From [Clostridium] symbiosum (lineage in GTDB: Bacteria; Bacillota; Clostridia; Lachnospirales; Lachnospiraceae), in NCBI GenBank assembly GCA_021769625.1, contig JAETSN010000003.1:1-64000 (forward strand): a stretch of 64,000 nucleotides of DNA. Direction: 5' to 3'. The translations under genes were made by a program, and so were the position numbers. Position 1 is the first letter of the stretch. Every line of letters begins with the position of its first letter. This document shows positions 44,909 through 53,805 of this stretch, piece after piece. The notes under the pieces are model-generated. The model was not told the origin of the DNA. It did no database searches and saw nothing but the letters and a program-made list of their open reading frames with translations.

Positions 44909-45787
44909 ATGATAGAGGAAATGTGTTTGAAAAAAGAAAGTATTTCGGAGAAAAGAAAAGTATATAAAAAATATCTGAGTATAGCGGCGGCTTTTGTGAT
45001 CTCCGGGCTTTTACTGTATTTCGGCTACAACAGTCTGGAAGCGGAGACGGTACGGCAGCCGTACAGGATCGTGGCGTTGGGCGACAGTATCATAGGAAAG
45101 GAGCGCGACGGTAGTTGTGTGCAGGCTCGTCTGGAGGAGTACACGGGGTGTTCCGTGCTGAGCGGAGCCTTCGGCGGGAATCTTGCCAGCAGGGGAGAGC
45201 ATGCAGACAGCTTTTCCTGGCATGAGGAATCGCTGAACCTGTATGCGGTGGCGGAGGCTGTCTGTCAGAGGGACTTTGGTGTGCAGAAGGCAGATCTGGC
45301 GGCGAGCCAGACAAAGGCGTGGTATTTTGAAGATGTGCTGGAAGGGCTGGAGGGGGCTGATCTGAGTCGGACGGATATTCTGCTTTTGGAGTTCGGCGTT
45401 AACGATTATATGGCGGGAAAAGCGCTGGATAACCCGGAAGATCCGCTGGATGTCAATACTTACGGCGGGGCGCTGCGGTATTCGATAGAACTTTTTGAAA
45501 AAACCTATCCGAATCTGGAGATCGTGCTGGTGACGCCGGCTTTCTGTCATGTTGTGGATCACGGTTTTTGTGCGGAGGCGGATTTTGGCGGCGGAACGCT
45601 GGAGAAATATGTGGAGCAGGAAAAGAAGGTTGCTGCGCAGTACGGCCTTAGGGTGATCGATGTGTTTTATGAGTTTGGCATGGATGAGACGAATGTGATG
45701 GATCTCACGGAGGACGGAATGCATTTAAGCCCCGAGGGACGGAAGGACTACGCTCATTTTCTGGCGGAGAAGCTTGGGCTTGTATAG
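44909..45787 (+). CDS. SGNH/GDSL-type hydrolase, membrane anchored (copy 1)
   Basis: About 292 residues. One N-terminal helix (YLSIAAAFVISGLLLYFGY) anchors the protein with its enzyme domain outside. Block I is VALGDSI (serine near residue 60), the GxND block is EFGVNDY, and the last block is DGMHLSPEG with the catalytic D and H, so the triad is complete. Such enzymes remove or transfer acyl groups on glycans and would balance the two acyltransferase-3 proteins of the locus. Start is uncertain: ATG 44909, ATG 44921 and TTG 44927 all follow GAGG sequences; the upstream frame to 44753 overlaps pseG and is unlikely. Related copies at 57946 and 62900. Confidence 0.8.
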   Translation: MIEEMCLKKESISEKRKVYKKYLSIAAAFVISGLLLYFGYNSLEAETVRQPYRIVALGDSIIGKERDGSCVQARLEEYTGCSVLSGAFGGNLASRGEHADSFSWHEESLNLYAVAEAVCQRDFGVQKADLAASQTKAWYFEDVLEGLEGADLSRTDILLLEFGVNDYMAGKALDNPEDPLDVNTYGGALRYSIELFEKTYPNLEIVLVTPAFCHVVDHGFCAEADFGGGTLEKYVEQEKKVAAQYGLRVIDVFYEFGMDETNVMDLTEDGMHLSPEGRKDYAHFLAEKLGLV

Positions 45788-45891
45788 AACCGGCGGATTG
45801 GTAACTGTGTAACATTTACAGAGCGGTCCCGCGTCGGAAACCGGAAGGAAAAGGGAAGAAGGCGGGAGCGGAAAGAGTGGGAGAAAAGCAA

Positions 45892-47496
45892 ATGAGGACA
45901 CCTGCGGAAGTATGGAGTTATCTGAGAGCAAATATACGAAAAGAGTGGAAAACAGCGTTCTGGACGGTGTTTCTTTTGGGACTTCTGATCCATTTTCCGG
46001 TGATGGCGGGGGATTTTCCCAACCATGACGGTTTGGCGAGCATGTATTTTGACCAGAATATGATCACTTCTGGCAGATGGTTTTTGATGGTCGCCTGCGG
46101 TTTTTCTTCCTATTTTGCGCTGCCCTGGGTGATCGGTCTGTTTTCCCTGTTCTTTTTGGGGATTGGCGCGGCGGCGCTGATCGAATTTCTGGAGATCAAA
46201 TATGAACCGGGGATTGTGCTGCTCTCCGGGTTTTTGGTGAGCTTTCCGGCACTCGCTTCCACCTACGCCTATATTTTTACGGCGGACGGTTATATGCTGG
46301 CGCTCTGTCTTGTTTTCTTTTCTGTGGCATTGACAAAAAGATGGGAGTGGGGATTTTTGCCGGGGGGGATCTGTCTGGCATTCAGTATGGGAACTTATCA
46401 GTCCTATCTGTCTTTTGCGATACTGCTTAGTATTTACGGCTGTCTGATGATCCTGCTGGGGGAGAGTTCCGCGGAAAGGAAACTGAAGAATATACTGCAT
46501 TATCTATATATGGGATTGATCGGCGTAGGACTTTACTATGTGATACTGCAGATCTTATTGAAGATGCAGGGGAAGGAGCTGGATACCTATCAGGGGATCA
46601 GCGGGATGGCTTCGGGGGGAGGCCTGTCCCTTGCAGAAAAGCTGCGGAATATTTATCAGGATTTCCTGGCATTTACAGGAAAAGGAAATGTGTTGTATAA
46701 TAATATGATATCCTTTGCGGCGCTTTCGCTGCTCATGGCGGCCGCGCTGGTTATGCTCATCAGGCTTGTGATCCGGAGAGGGTATTATAAAAAATGGTAT
46801 GTTTATCTGATCCTGCTTTTTGCGGCGCTGGTGATACCGCCTGCCTTCAATGTGATCCTGATGATATCGCCGGGGGTGACATATCATCTGCTGATGCGGT
46901 ATCAGTGGTGTCTGTTTCCGATCCTGGCGCTGGCGTTTTTGATGCGCTACGGCTTTTTGCAGACGGAGCTCTCCGGGCAGTTTTCGCCGTTCCACAGGCG
47001 GGATGCCAAAGCATTGAAAAAGCCGTCGGTGATCTGCAATATCCTGCTGCAGTGGGTGGTGCTCGTTTTTTCCGTCATCCTGATCCTGCACTATGGGGTG
47101 ACGGACAATATTGCCTATTCCAATCTGCAGAAAAAGTACGAGAAGACGTACGCCTATTGTCTGCGGCTGGCGGACCGGATGGAGCAGACGGACGGGTACT
47201 ATACCGGGATGCCGGTGGCGATGATCGGGGTGCAGAATAAAGAAAATCTGCCGGAGACGGATATCACCGGGGCGGTCACCAGCAATATGATCGGGATGAG
47301 CGGGGATTATCTCGTCTATACGGATACGAATTATCAGGCATTTATGAGACATTATCTGGGGATCACGATCAATCTGGTGCCGGATGAGGAGATGGAGCGG
47401 ATCTATGAGACGAAGGAATATCAGGAACTGAACAGTTTTCCGCAGGAGGGCTCGATGAGGGTCGTGGATGGAGTTTTGTATATCAAGACGGAGTGA
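45892..47496 (+). CDS. GtrII-family glucosyltransferase-like membrane protein (copy 2)
   Basis: About 534 residues from ATG 45892, eight bases after GGGAG; GTG 45877 is the alternative. After helix 1 it reads NHDGLASMYFDQ and then SGRWFLM, the acidic loop and GRW mark of GtrII-type transferases. About eleven membrane segments and a C-terminal soluble domain of about 120 residues follow. A GtrB-like GT2 (47538) is the next gene, 41 nt on, giving the classic donor-maker plus transferase pair. Paralogue: 9181-10881. Confidence 0.75.
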   Translation: MRTPAEVWSYLRANIRKEWKTAFWTVFLLGLLIHFPVMAGDFPNHDGLASMYFDQNMITSGRWFLMVACGFSSYFALPWVIGLFSLFFLGIGAAALIEFLEIKYEPGIVLLSGFLVSFPALASTYAYIFTADGYMLALCLVFFSVALTKRWEWGFLPGGICLAFSMGTYQSYLSFAILLSIYGCLMILLGESSAERKLKNILHYLYMGLIGVGLYYVILQILLKMQGKELDTYQGISGMASGGGLSLAEKLRNIYQDFLAFTGKGNVLYNNMISFAALSLLMAAALVMLIRLVIRRGYYKKWYVYLILLFAALVIPPAFNVILMISPGVTYHLLMRYQWCLFPILALAFLMRYGFLQTELSGQFSPFHRRDAKALKKPSVICNILLQWVVLVFSVILILHYGVTDNIAYSNLQKKYEKTYAYCLRLADRMEQTDGYYTGMPVAMIGVQNKENLPETDITGAVTSNMIGMSGDYLVYTDTNYQAFMRHYLGITINLVPDEEMERIYETKEYQELNSFPQEGSMRVVDGVLYIKTE

Positions 47497-47537
47497 GCGT
47501 CCGCCTCCATTAACTGTAAAAAATAAGGAGAGTTAAG

Positions 47538-48476
47538 ATGCTGTCGATCATCTTACCGGCATATAACGAAGAACAGAATATAGAGAGAACGGCAAAAACC
47601 CTTTCCGGGCTGTTGGAAAAGGAGGGGATTCCCTTTGAGCTGCTTTTTATCAGCGACGGTTCCGCGGACGGCACATATGAGGAGGTCTGCCGGCTGGCAA
47701 AGCGGGATAAAAGAGTGCGGGGGGCAGAATTTTCCCGGAATTTCGGGAAGGAAGCGGCGATCTTCGCGGGGCTGGAGCTGGCCTGTGGGGATGCCTGTAT
47801 TGTGATGGACTGCGACCTGCAGCACCCGCCGGAGGTGATCCCTGAGATGTACAGGCTGTGGCAGGAAGGTTTTGAGGTTGTGGAGGGCATCAAAAAGAGC
47901 CGGGGAAAAGAGAGCATTTTTCATGGTATGTTTGCCGGTATGTTTTACGGGATCATGAGCAGGATGATGCGGATGGACATGCGTTCCTCGTCGGATTTTA
48001 AGCTGCTGGACCGGAAGGTGGTGAATGTGCTGCTGGGACTCGGAGAGAGGAATACTTTTTTCCGCGCCCTGTCTTTCTGGGCGGGGTTTCGTTCGGCGAA
48101 GGTGGAGTATGAGGTGCAGGAGAGGGCTTACGGCAGCAGCAAATGGTCCTTTAGAAGCCTGATCAGATACGCCGTCTCCAATGTGACTTCCTTCAGCACG
48201 ATACCGCTGCAGATGGTGACGGTGATGGGGATGGTGTCCATTTTGTTCAGTGTGATCCTGGCGGTGCAGACGCTGGTCAAGTATCTGATGGGGACGGCAG
48301 TGGAAGGATTTACGACGGTGATCCTGCTGATTCTGATCATCGGGGGATTTATCATGATAAGCCTCGGGATCATCGGGCATTATCTGGCGCGGATCTATGA
48401 GGAAGTGAAAGGGCGGCCGCGGTATATTATCCGGAGAAGGACGGAGGAAGTGCATGGAAAGAGTGGGACAACATAA
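47538..48476 (+). CDS. GtrB/CsbB-type polyprenyl-phosphate glycosyltransferase
   Basis: A 312-residue GT2 with IILPAYNEE at the start, SDGSADGT, DCDLQHPPE (metal-binding DXD) near residue 95, SSDFKLLDR, and two C-terminal membrane helices (about 225-295). This is the layout of GtrB, CsbB and DPM1-like enzymes, which move a sugar from a nucleotide donor to undecaprenyl phosphate on the inner face. It sits between a GtrII protein and an acyltransferase-3, so it probably feeds one or more GT-C transferases here. AAGGAGAG precedes the ATG. The sugar is unknown. Confidence 0.88.
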   Translation: MLSIILPAYNEEQNIERTAKTLSGLLEKEGIPFELLFISDGSADGTYEEVCRLAKRDKRVRGAEFSRNFGKEAAIFAGLELACGDACIVMDCDLQHPPEVIPEMYRLWQEGFEVVEGIKKSRGKESIFHGMFAGMFYGIMSRMMRMDMRSSSDFKLLDRKVVNVLLGLGERNTFFRALSFWAGFRSAKVEYEVQERAYGSSKWSFRSLIRYAVSNVTSFSTIPLQMVTVMGMVSILFSVILAVQTLVKYLMGTAVEGFTTVILLILIIGGFIMISLGIIGHYLARIYEEVKGRPRYIIRRRTEEVHGKSGTT

Positions 48477-49596
48477 AAAGCGCATGGTGAATATTGAGGT
48501 GCTGCGCCTTCTGGCGATGATGATGGTGGTTTCCCTCCATTATCTGGCTAAGGGGGAACTTCTGGAAAAGCTGGCCGGCCCGCTCTCCGCAAAGGGGCAT
48601 CTGGCATGGATCCTGGAGAGTTTTTCCATTGCGGCGGTGGATGTGTATGTGCTGATCAGCGGTTATTTTCTGGTGGAGACGGGATTTCGATGCAGGCGGG
48701 TGATCTCTCTTGTGCTGCAGGTGATGTTCTATACCTGTCTTTTGCCGGTGCTGCTTATCATAACGGGGATCCTGCCGGTCGGTGAGATCACCTTTTACAA
48801 TATTTTGCAGTGCATTTTTCCGACCAATATGCTGCATTACTGGTTTGTGTCGGCGTATGTGCTGATGTTTTTATTTACGCCGGTGCTGAATGCGGCAGTG
48901 CATGGGATGAAGAAAAAGCAGCTGCAGGCGGCGATCGTGATCCTGTTGATCATGGAATCTCTGAGCAAGACGGTGATTCCGGTGAGGCTGGAGCTGGACA
49001 ATCTGGGGTATGACGCTTACTGGTTTATGGTTGTCTATCTGATCGCGGCGTATATCCGGCTGTACGGGATCCCCTTTTTGGAAAGGCGAGAGGGAAAGGG
49101 CGGCAGGGCGGTTCTATGCTATGTCGGGGCGTGTCTCGGGATGTACCTTCTGACGATGCTGATCAGGGGGGCGTATCTTTTGACCGGGCAGTTTGAGAAT
49201 TTTATCGAGTCGGCTTACGGGTATAATCATCTGCTGACGATCGGGGCGGCGGTGGCGCTGTTCTATGTGTTTAAGAATTGGAGGACGGATGCGCAGGGGC
49301 GTCTGGGAGGTTTGATCTGCAGGATCGCGCCCTGCAGCTTCGGTGTGTATTTATTGCATGAGCAGGTGAATGTCCGCTATCTATGGCCGTTCTGGCTGGG
49401 GGCGGACAGGTGTGATTCGGCTTTTTCCCTGCTGTGGCACTGGGCGGCGGCGATATTGACTGTTATGGTCATTGGGCTGGCTGTGGACTACATCAGGGGC
49501 CTGTTGTTTCGAGGGATTGGAAAGCTGTTTGCAGGAGGCCGGCTGGACCGCGGGTTGAGGAAGATAGATGATATGGTGAACGGTGTGATGCGATGA
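48454..49596 (+). CDS. Acyltransferase-3 family membrane protein (copy 2)
   Basis: A 380-residue ten-helix protein. NIEVLRLLAMMMVVSLHYL places the family histidine in helix 1, and DVYVLISGYFL follows in helix 2. It overlaps the GtrB-like gene by 23 nt; GGAGG at about 48442 supports ATG 48454. Its stop overlaps the next start by 4 nt. Likely adds an acyl group to a membrane-linked or surface sugar of this locus. It is diverged from 4654-5724 outside the family motifs. Confidence 0.85.
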   Translation: MERVGQHKKRMVNIEVLRLLAMMMVVSLHYLAKGELLEKLAGPLSAKGHLAWILESFSIAAVDVYVLISGYFLVETGFRCRRVISLVLQVMFYTCLLPVLLIITGILPVGEITFYNILQCIFPTNMLHYWFVSAYVLMFLFTPVLNAAVHGMKKKQLQAAIVILLIMESLSKTVIPVRLELDNLGYDAYWFMVVYLIAAYIRLYGIPFLERREGKGGRAVLCYVGACLGMYLLTMLIRGAYLLTGQFENFIESAYGYNHLLTIGAAVALFYVFKNWRTDAQGRLGGLICRIAPCSFGVYLLHEQVNVRYLWPFWLGADRCDSAFSLLWHWAAAILTVMVIGLAVDYIRGLLFRGIGKLFAGGRLDRGLRKIDDMVNGVMR

Positions 49597-51401
49597 TGGA
49601 TGAAAAGCGGAAAGCAAAAAAAATATTGGATATCCTTTTTCTGATCCTTCTGGTGCTTTATCCTCTGCGGCATATATGGCTGGGGGCGGAGGTGACGGAC
49701 GGCGCTTACAGTGCCGGGAATTACCGTTTTCTGGATCACATAAATCCCATGTGGCTTTTTGCCACTTATCTGGCAAATGTGACAGGGCATTTTCTGACGG
49801 GGCTGCCCGGCGGGGATACGCTGATGGGGTTAAATGCCTATACTGCGCTGTTTATCAGCGTGATGGCGGCGGCAGTGTACCTGTTTTTCACCAGGGTGAT
49901 CCGGGCGAATAGAGCTTTGGTTTTTTTCGGGGAACTTCTGGCGGCCAGCTTATGCTGGTGCCCGACGACGATCCTGTATAATTATATGACTTATCTTTTC
50001 TTCAATCTGGCGATCGTGGTTTTATATCTGGGGCTGGTGCGGGAAAAAAGGGTATTGATGTTCGCCGCGGGTATCCTGCTGGGGATGAATGTGCTGGTAC
50101 GGTTTCCGAATCTGACGGAGGCATCTCTTATTTTGGCTTTGTGGTATTACGGGGGGCTGCAGAGAAAACGGGTGAAAGATGTGGTGCAGGAGACGGGAAT
50201 CTGCCTTGCCGGTTATCTGGCCGGTGCAGGGCTTGTGCTGTTCTCCGTTGCGGTGCGGTATGGCCTGTCAGAATATATAGCAGGCGTGGCCCGGCTGATG
50301 CAGATGCCGTCGGAGGCGCCGGATTACAGCGCGGTATCTATGGTTCTGACGGTGCTTCTGGATTATAAGTTTAGCGCGAAATGGCTGATCCATATGATCC
50401 TGCTGGCTGGGGCGGGGTGTCTCGTTTCTGTGCTGTTTCATCGGGCAGGAAAAAGGTTTCCGATTATTTTGCTGTTGGGGAAGACGATCTTTCTCGGCGG
50501 GATACTGGTATTGTTCTGCTGGTGGTACAGGATAGGTGTTTTCAATATAAAGTATTATACTTATGAGAGTATGTTTCAGTGGGTGGCGGTATTTCTGATC
50601 TTAGTGATCATTGCGGGGATTTATGTGCTGTTTTCGGATAAGTTCACGCGCAATGAAAAACTGCTTTCGTCCATGACGCTGATCCTGATCGCGATGACGC
50701 CGCTTGGCAGCAACAATCATCTGTATCCGAACATGAACAATATGTTTCTGGTGTTCCCTTTCGGATTATCGCTTCTCGGGAGATTTCTGAAAAGCCTGTA
50801 TGATGCCGGAGGGATCATTGTCGGAAAGGCGGAAATGGAAATTTCCCTGTTTCCGGTCAGGGCGATGCTGGCATCTTTCCTCGGGGTGATGTGTCTGCAG
50901 TGCCTTATGTTTGGTGCGGTGTTTACGTTCCGGGATGGGATGAGCGGACAAAAAAGGGATACAAAGATAGAAAATAATGCTATACTAAAAGGTATGGTTA
51001 CCAACGCGCCGCTGGCGGAAGCGGTGGAAGAGCTGACGGAGTATATCGAGGCGGAAGGACTTTCTGACAAGAGTGTCATATTATACGGGCAGATCCCGGG
51101 CGTTTCCTATATGTTGGACATGCCGCCCGCGATCTCAACTTCATGGCCTGATCTTGCATCTTATCATTATGAGGTGATGGCGGAGGATATGGAAAAACTG
51201 CGGGAGCAGACGGCGGAGGCGGAGAGGCCGCTGATCATTCTCGGCAGCGGGCCGGAGAGATGGATCCGCGGGGAGGAGCTGACGGAGGCGGAGCTTGTCC
51301 AGTATATGATCAACGAGAAATGGTTTATGCTCTGTGATTATATGGCGGAGCAGGGGTATGAGAGAGTGTTTGAGAATGGGATGTTTGCGGTATACCGGTA
51401 G
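49593..51401 (+). CDS. GT-C-like multi-pass membrane protein of unrecognised family
   Basis: A 602-residue protein with about eleven helices and a soluble C-terminal domain of about 135 residues. The first outside loop has EVTDGAYSAGNYRF with one acidic residue, and WCPTTILYNYMTY follows. I do not recognise a named family. It is co-translated with the acyltransferase (4-nt overlap). Its stop codon coincides with the first base of element B, so the gene ends exactly at the element edge. Confidence 0.65.
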   Translation: MMDEKRKAKKILDILFLILLVLYPLRHIWLGAEVTDGAYSAGNYRFLDHINPMWLFATYLANVTGHFLTGLPGGDTLMGLNAYTALFISVMAAAVYLFFTRVIRANRALVFFGELLAASLCWCPTTILYNYMTYLFFNLAIVVLYLGLVREKRVLMFAAGILLGMNVLVRFPNLTEASLILALWYYGGLQRKRVKDVVQETGICLAGYLAGAGLVLFSVAVRYGLSEYIAGVARLMQMPSEAPDYSAVSMVLTVLLDYKFSAKWLIHMILLAGAGCLVSVLFHRAGKRFPIILLLGKTIFLGGILVLFCWWYRIGVFNIKYYTYESMFQWVAVFLILVIIAGIYVLFSDKFTRNEKLLSSMTLILIAMTPLGSNNHLYPNMNNMFLVFPFGLSLLGRFLKSLYDAGGIIVGKAEMEISLFPVRAMLASFLGVMCLQCLMFGAVFTFRDGMSGQKRDTKIENNAILKGMVTNAPLAEAVEELTEYIEAEGLSDKSVILYGQIPGVSYMLDMPPAISTSWPDLASYHYEVMAEDMEKLREQTAEAERPLIILGSGPERWIRGEELTEAELVQYMINEKWFMLCDYMAEQGYERVFENGMFAVYR

Positions 51402-51599
51402 ACGGACGCCGGGATGGAAATAAAATTCTCCGTCACCACGCTTGCGCGGGCTCTGTTTTTCAAGAGCCTCTGAAAAGCGTAGCGGTACTAGGCTCGAAAG
51501 TACCATGTGAAATTTTGCATTTTAAATTTCACATTGGCTAAATGTGCCGATGCTTTTTAAGGGGTTCCTTGAGAATTTTATTTCCATCCCGGCTGGCTG
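51401..51599 (-). repeat. Folded intergenic element B (before rffA-like gene)
   Basis: Minus orientation relative to A. Outer arms 51408-51430 and 51571-51593 are a perfect 23-bp inverted repeat; they differ from A by one base pair, changed on both arms (G.C to T.A). Conserved parts are AGCGGTACTAGGCTCGAAA (51481-51499), the AAGG-GGTT-CCTT hairpin (51559-51570) and the TGGCTG flank. Two extra hairpins have grown in: GGCTCT/AGAGCC (51449-51454 with 51463-51468) and an 11-bp perfect hairpin in the apical loop (51505-51515 with 51524-51534). The remaining 93 nt to rffA are AT-rich with no clear promoter. Confidence 0.9.
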
Positions 51600-51692
51600 T
51601 GGTGATAACTGAATTTTATGCTGTCTGTTTAGGTTATTTGTATATATGAGGTTAGTAATAAAAAAGTAAACGAGATAGGAGATAAGGAAGAA

Positions 51693-52823
51693 ATGATTCG
51701 ATTTAATGTGCCGCCCTATACGGGGAAGGAAATGGAGTATATCAAGCGGGCTGTGGAGGCGCAGAAGATCTGCGGTGACGGAGAGTTTACGAAAAAATGC
51801 AACGAGTGGATCGAGAACAGGACAGGAGCGAAGAAGTGCCTGCTGACTACTTCCTGTACGCATGCCACAGAACTGGCGGCGCTGCTGTCGGATATTCAGG
51901 AGGGGGATGAGGTGATCATGCCTTCCTATACGTTCGTGTCCACGGCGGACGCTTTTGTGCTGCGTGGGGCGAAGGCGGTATTTGTGGATATCAGGCCGGA
52001 TACGATGAACATCGACGAGACGAAGATCGAGGCGGCGGTCACGGAGCGGACGAAAGCGATCGTGCCGGTGCACTATGCGGGCGTCGCCTGTGAGATGGAT
52101 ACGATCATGGATATTGCCGCCCGTCATAATTTGGCGGTGATCGAGGATGCGGCACAGGGGATTTTGTCTACCTATAAGGGAAGACAGCTCGGCACCATCG
52201 GTACCTTTGGCTGTTTCAGCTTCCATGAGACAAAAAACTACAGTATGGGTGAGGGAGGCGCGCTGCTGATTCAGAGAGAGAAAGATATAGAGGAGGCGGA
52301 GATCATCCGGGAAAAGGGAACGAACCGAAGCAAGTTCTTCCGGGGGCAGATTGACAAATATACCTGGGTGAATTTCGGTTCCTCCTATCTGCCCAGCGAT
52401 ATGAACGCGGCTTATCTGTATGCGCAGCTGGAGCTGGCGGATGAGATTTTTGAAGATCGGATGAACAGTTGGGAACACTATAAGAGAGAATTGACGCCGC
52501 TTGCGGAAAAAGGAAAGATTGAGCTTCCTGTGATCCCGGAAGGGTGTACACACAATGCGCATATGTTTTACATCAAGGCGAAAGACCTGGAGGAGAGGAC
52601 GGCACTTTTGTCGTTCCTGAAGGAGAAGGGAATCTTGGCGGTATTCCATTATATTCCGCTGCACAGCGCGCCGGCGGGACTGAAGTTCGGGCGGTTTTCC
52701 GGGGAGGATGTATATACCACGAAAGAGAGCGAACGCCTTGCGAGACTGCCGATGTACTATAAGTTGGAGCCGGAGAAAGTGGATTATATCTGTGATCAGG
52801 TTAGGGCGTTTTATGGGGAATAA
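51693..52823 (+). CDS. rffA: dTDP-4-amino-4,6-dideoxygalactose transaminase-like, RffA/WecE family
   Basis: A 376-residue PLP aminotransferase very close in motif order to enterobacterial WecE: FNVPPYTG, CGDGEFTKKC, TTSCTHATELAALL, MPSYTFVSTADAFVLRGAK, DIRPDTMNIDE, PVHYAGVACEMD, EDAAQG (D152) and SFHETKNYSMGEGG with PLP lysine K181. WecE makes dTDP-Fuc4N from dTDP-4-keto-6-deoxyglucose. It is distinct from pseC. rmlA and rmlB, which supply the substrate, are not in the window. AAGGA precedes the ATG. Elements B and C bracket it as a single-gene unit; the next gene is an acetyltransferase, as wecD accompanies wecE in enteric bacteria. Confidence 0.88.
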   Translation: MIRFNVPPYTGKEMEYIKRAVEAQKICGDGEFTKKCNEWIENRTGAKKCLLTTSCTHATELAALLSDIQEGDEVIMPSYTFVSTADAFVLRGAKAVFVDIRPDTMNIDETKIEAAVTERTKAIVPVHYAGVACEMDTIMDIAARHNLAVIEDAAQGILSTYKGRQLGTIGTFGCFSFHETKNYSMGEGGALLIQREKDIEEAEIIREKGTNRSKFFRGQIDKYTWVNFGSSYLPSDMNAAYLYAQLELADEIFEDRMNSWEHYKRELTPLAEKGKIELPVIPEGCTHNAHMFYIKAKDLEERTALLSFLKEKGILAVFHYIPLHSAPAGLKFGRFSGEDVYTTKESERLARLPMYYKLEPEKVDYICDQVRAFYGE

Positions 52824-52839
52824 GTAGGGGGTGTTGGCT

Positions 52840-53003
52840 GACAGGCCGGGCATGGCTTCGGGGATTCTATCATCCTGCGCAGACACGCTCGCGCTTGGAG
52901 AAAAACGCAGCGGTACTAGGCTCGAAAAGACCTCGCCAAGTGCCGGCGTTTTTCTACAGTCTTTGCAGGAGGATAGAATCCCCGAAGCCATGCCCTACGG
53001 TTG
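52840..53003 (-). repeat. Folded intergenic element C (between rffA and GNAT genes)
   Basis: Minus orientation. Arms 52848-52878 and 52965-52995 pair over 31 positions with one mismatch. Their sequence is unlike A, B or D (GGCATGGCTTCGGGG... type), yet the inner stem AAAAACGC/GCGTTTTT, the AG bulge and the core AGCGGTACTAGGCTCGAAAA are kept. The small AAGG/CCTT hairpin is missing, replaced by CTACAGTCTTT. It starts 17 nt after the rffA stop. Confidence 0.88.
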
Positions 53004-53047
53004 TGGAAGAAGGAAGTAGGAGAGAAGTAAGAGAGAAGTAATAAGCT

Positions 53048-53578
53048 ATGTTGGATGATTGTTTACAGGGAGAAAAAGTTTATCTTCGGCTGATGACGGT
53101 TGAGGATACGGATCGGATCGTGGGGTGGAGGAATAATCCCAGGGTGCGGAAGAACTTTATTTATCAGAAGCCCTTTACAAGGGAGGGGCATCTTAAATGG
53201 ATCAGGGATAAGGTGGAGACCGGCGAGGTGATCCAGTTTATCATCTGTGAGAAAGAGACGGACAGGCCGGTGGGCAGTGTCTATTTTCGGGATATCAGCG
53301 AGGAGCACCATAAGGCGGAGTACGGTATTTTTATCGGAGAAGATGATGCGGTCGGAAAAGGAATCGGTTCCGAAGTCTGCCGCCTCGCCTGCGGATACGG
53401 ATTCAGGGAAGAAAAGTGGCATAAGATCATCCTGCGGGCACTTTCCGATAATAAGGCGGCTATCAGAAGCTATGAGAAGGCCGGCTTCGTGCAGGAGGCC
53501 TACCTGAGAGACGAAGTCTGCATAGATGGGATCTACAGGGATGTGATACTGATGGGACTGCTGAACCCGAATCATTGA
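53048..53578 (+). CDS. GNAT N-acetyltransferase (PseH- or Fuc4N-acetyltransferase candidate)
   Basis: A 176-residue GNAT-fold enzyme. It has WRNNPRVRKNF near residue 27, an acetyl-CoA loop GKGIGSEVCRLAC, and the late block LRALSDNKAAIRSYEKAGF. The W-R-N and H-L-K-W features occur in PseH, the acetyltransferase that acts between PseC and PseG, and no other PseH candidate is visible. Its place right after rffA fits equally well a dTDP-Fuc4N acetyltransferase like WecD. I cannot decide by eye; it might serve both. It is bounded by elements C and D. The ribosome site is weak (AGAGAAG). Confidence 0.8.
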   Translation: MLDDCLQGEKVYLRLMTVEDTDRIVGWRNNPRVRKNFIYQKPFTREGHLKWIRDKVETGEVIQFIICEKETDRPVGSVYFRDISEEHHKAEYGIFIGEDDAVGKGIGSEVCRLACGYGFREEKWHKIILRALSDNKAAIRSYEKAGFVQEAYLRDEVCIDGIYRDVILMGLLNPNH

Positions 53579-53805
53579 GATTGAAACACCAAAAGTAAGG
53601 TAATAATCTGAAATGGTAGTATGATATTGGGTTCAAAAAGTTATAAATAGACAAATTATATAGCTGTGTTTGAAATGTACTTATGTATGGGTATTGCCCG
53701 ATAAAAGAATTGAAATCTGACAAGATATATGTATGCAATAACAAAATTTATACTAGCATATGGTTTTAACTCTGACATCACATTATCAAGTAAAAGTTAG
53801 CACCT
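53579..53805. other. AT-rich non-coding stretch
   Basis: 227 nt between the GNAT stop and element D, clearly more AT-rich than the surrounding genes. A TATACT at 53749-53754 could be a -10 box but lacks a matching -35. No convincing open frame. Confidence 0.5.

Noticed and set aside
51522..52991. 489-codon open frame on the minus strand through element B, rffA and element C
   Set aside because: It is antisense to the unmistakable rffA gene and runs through both folded elements; its translation shows no family motif and mirrors the plus-strand codon pattern.
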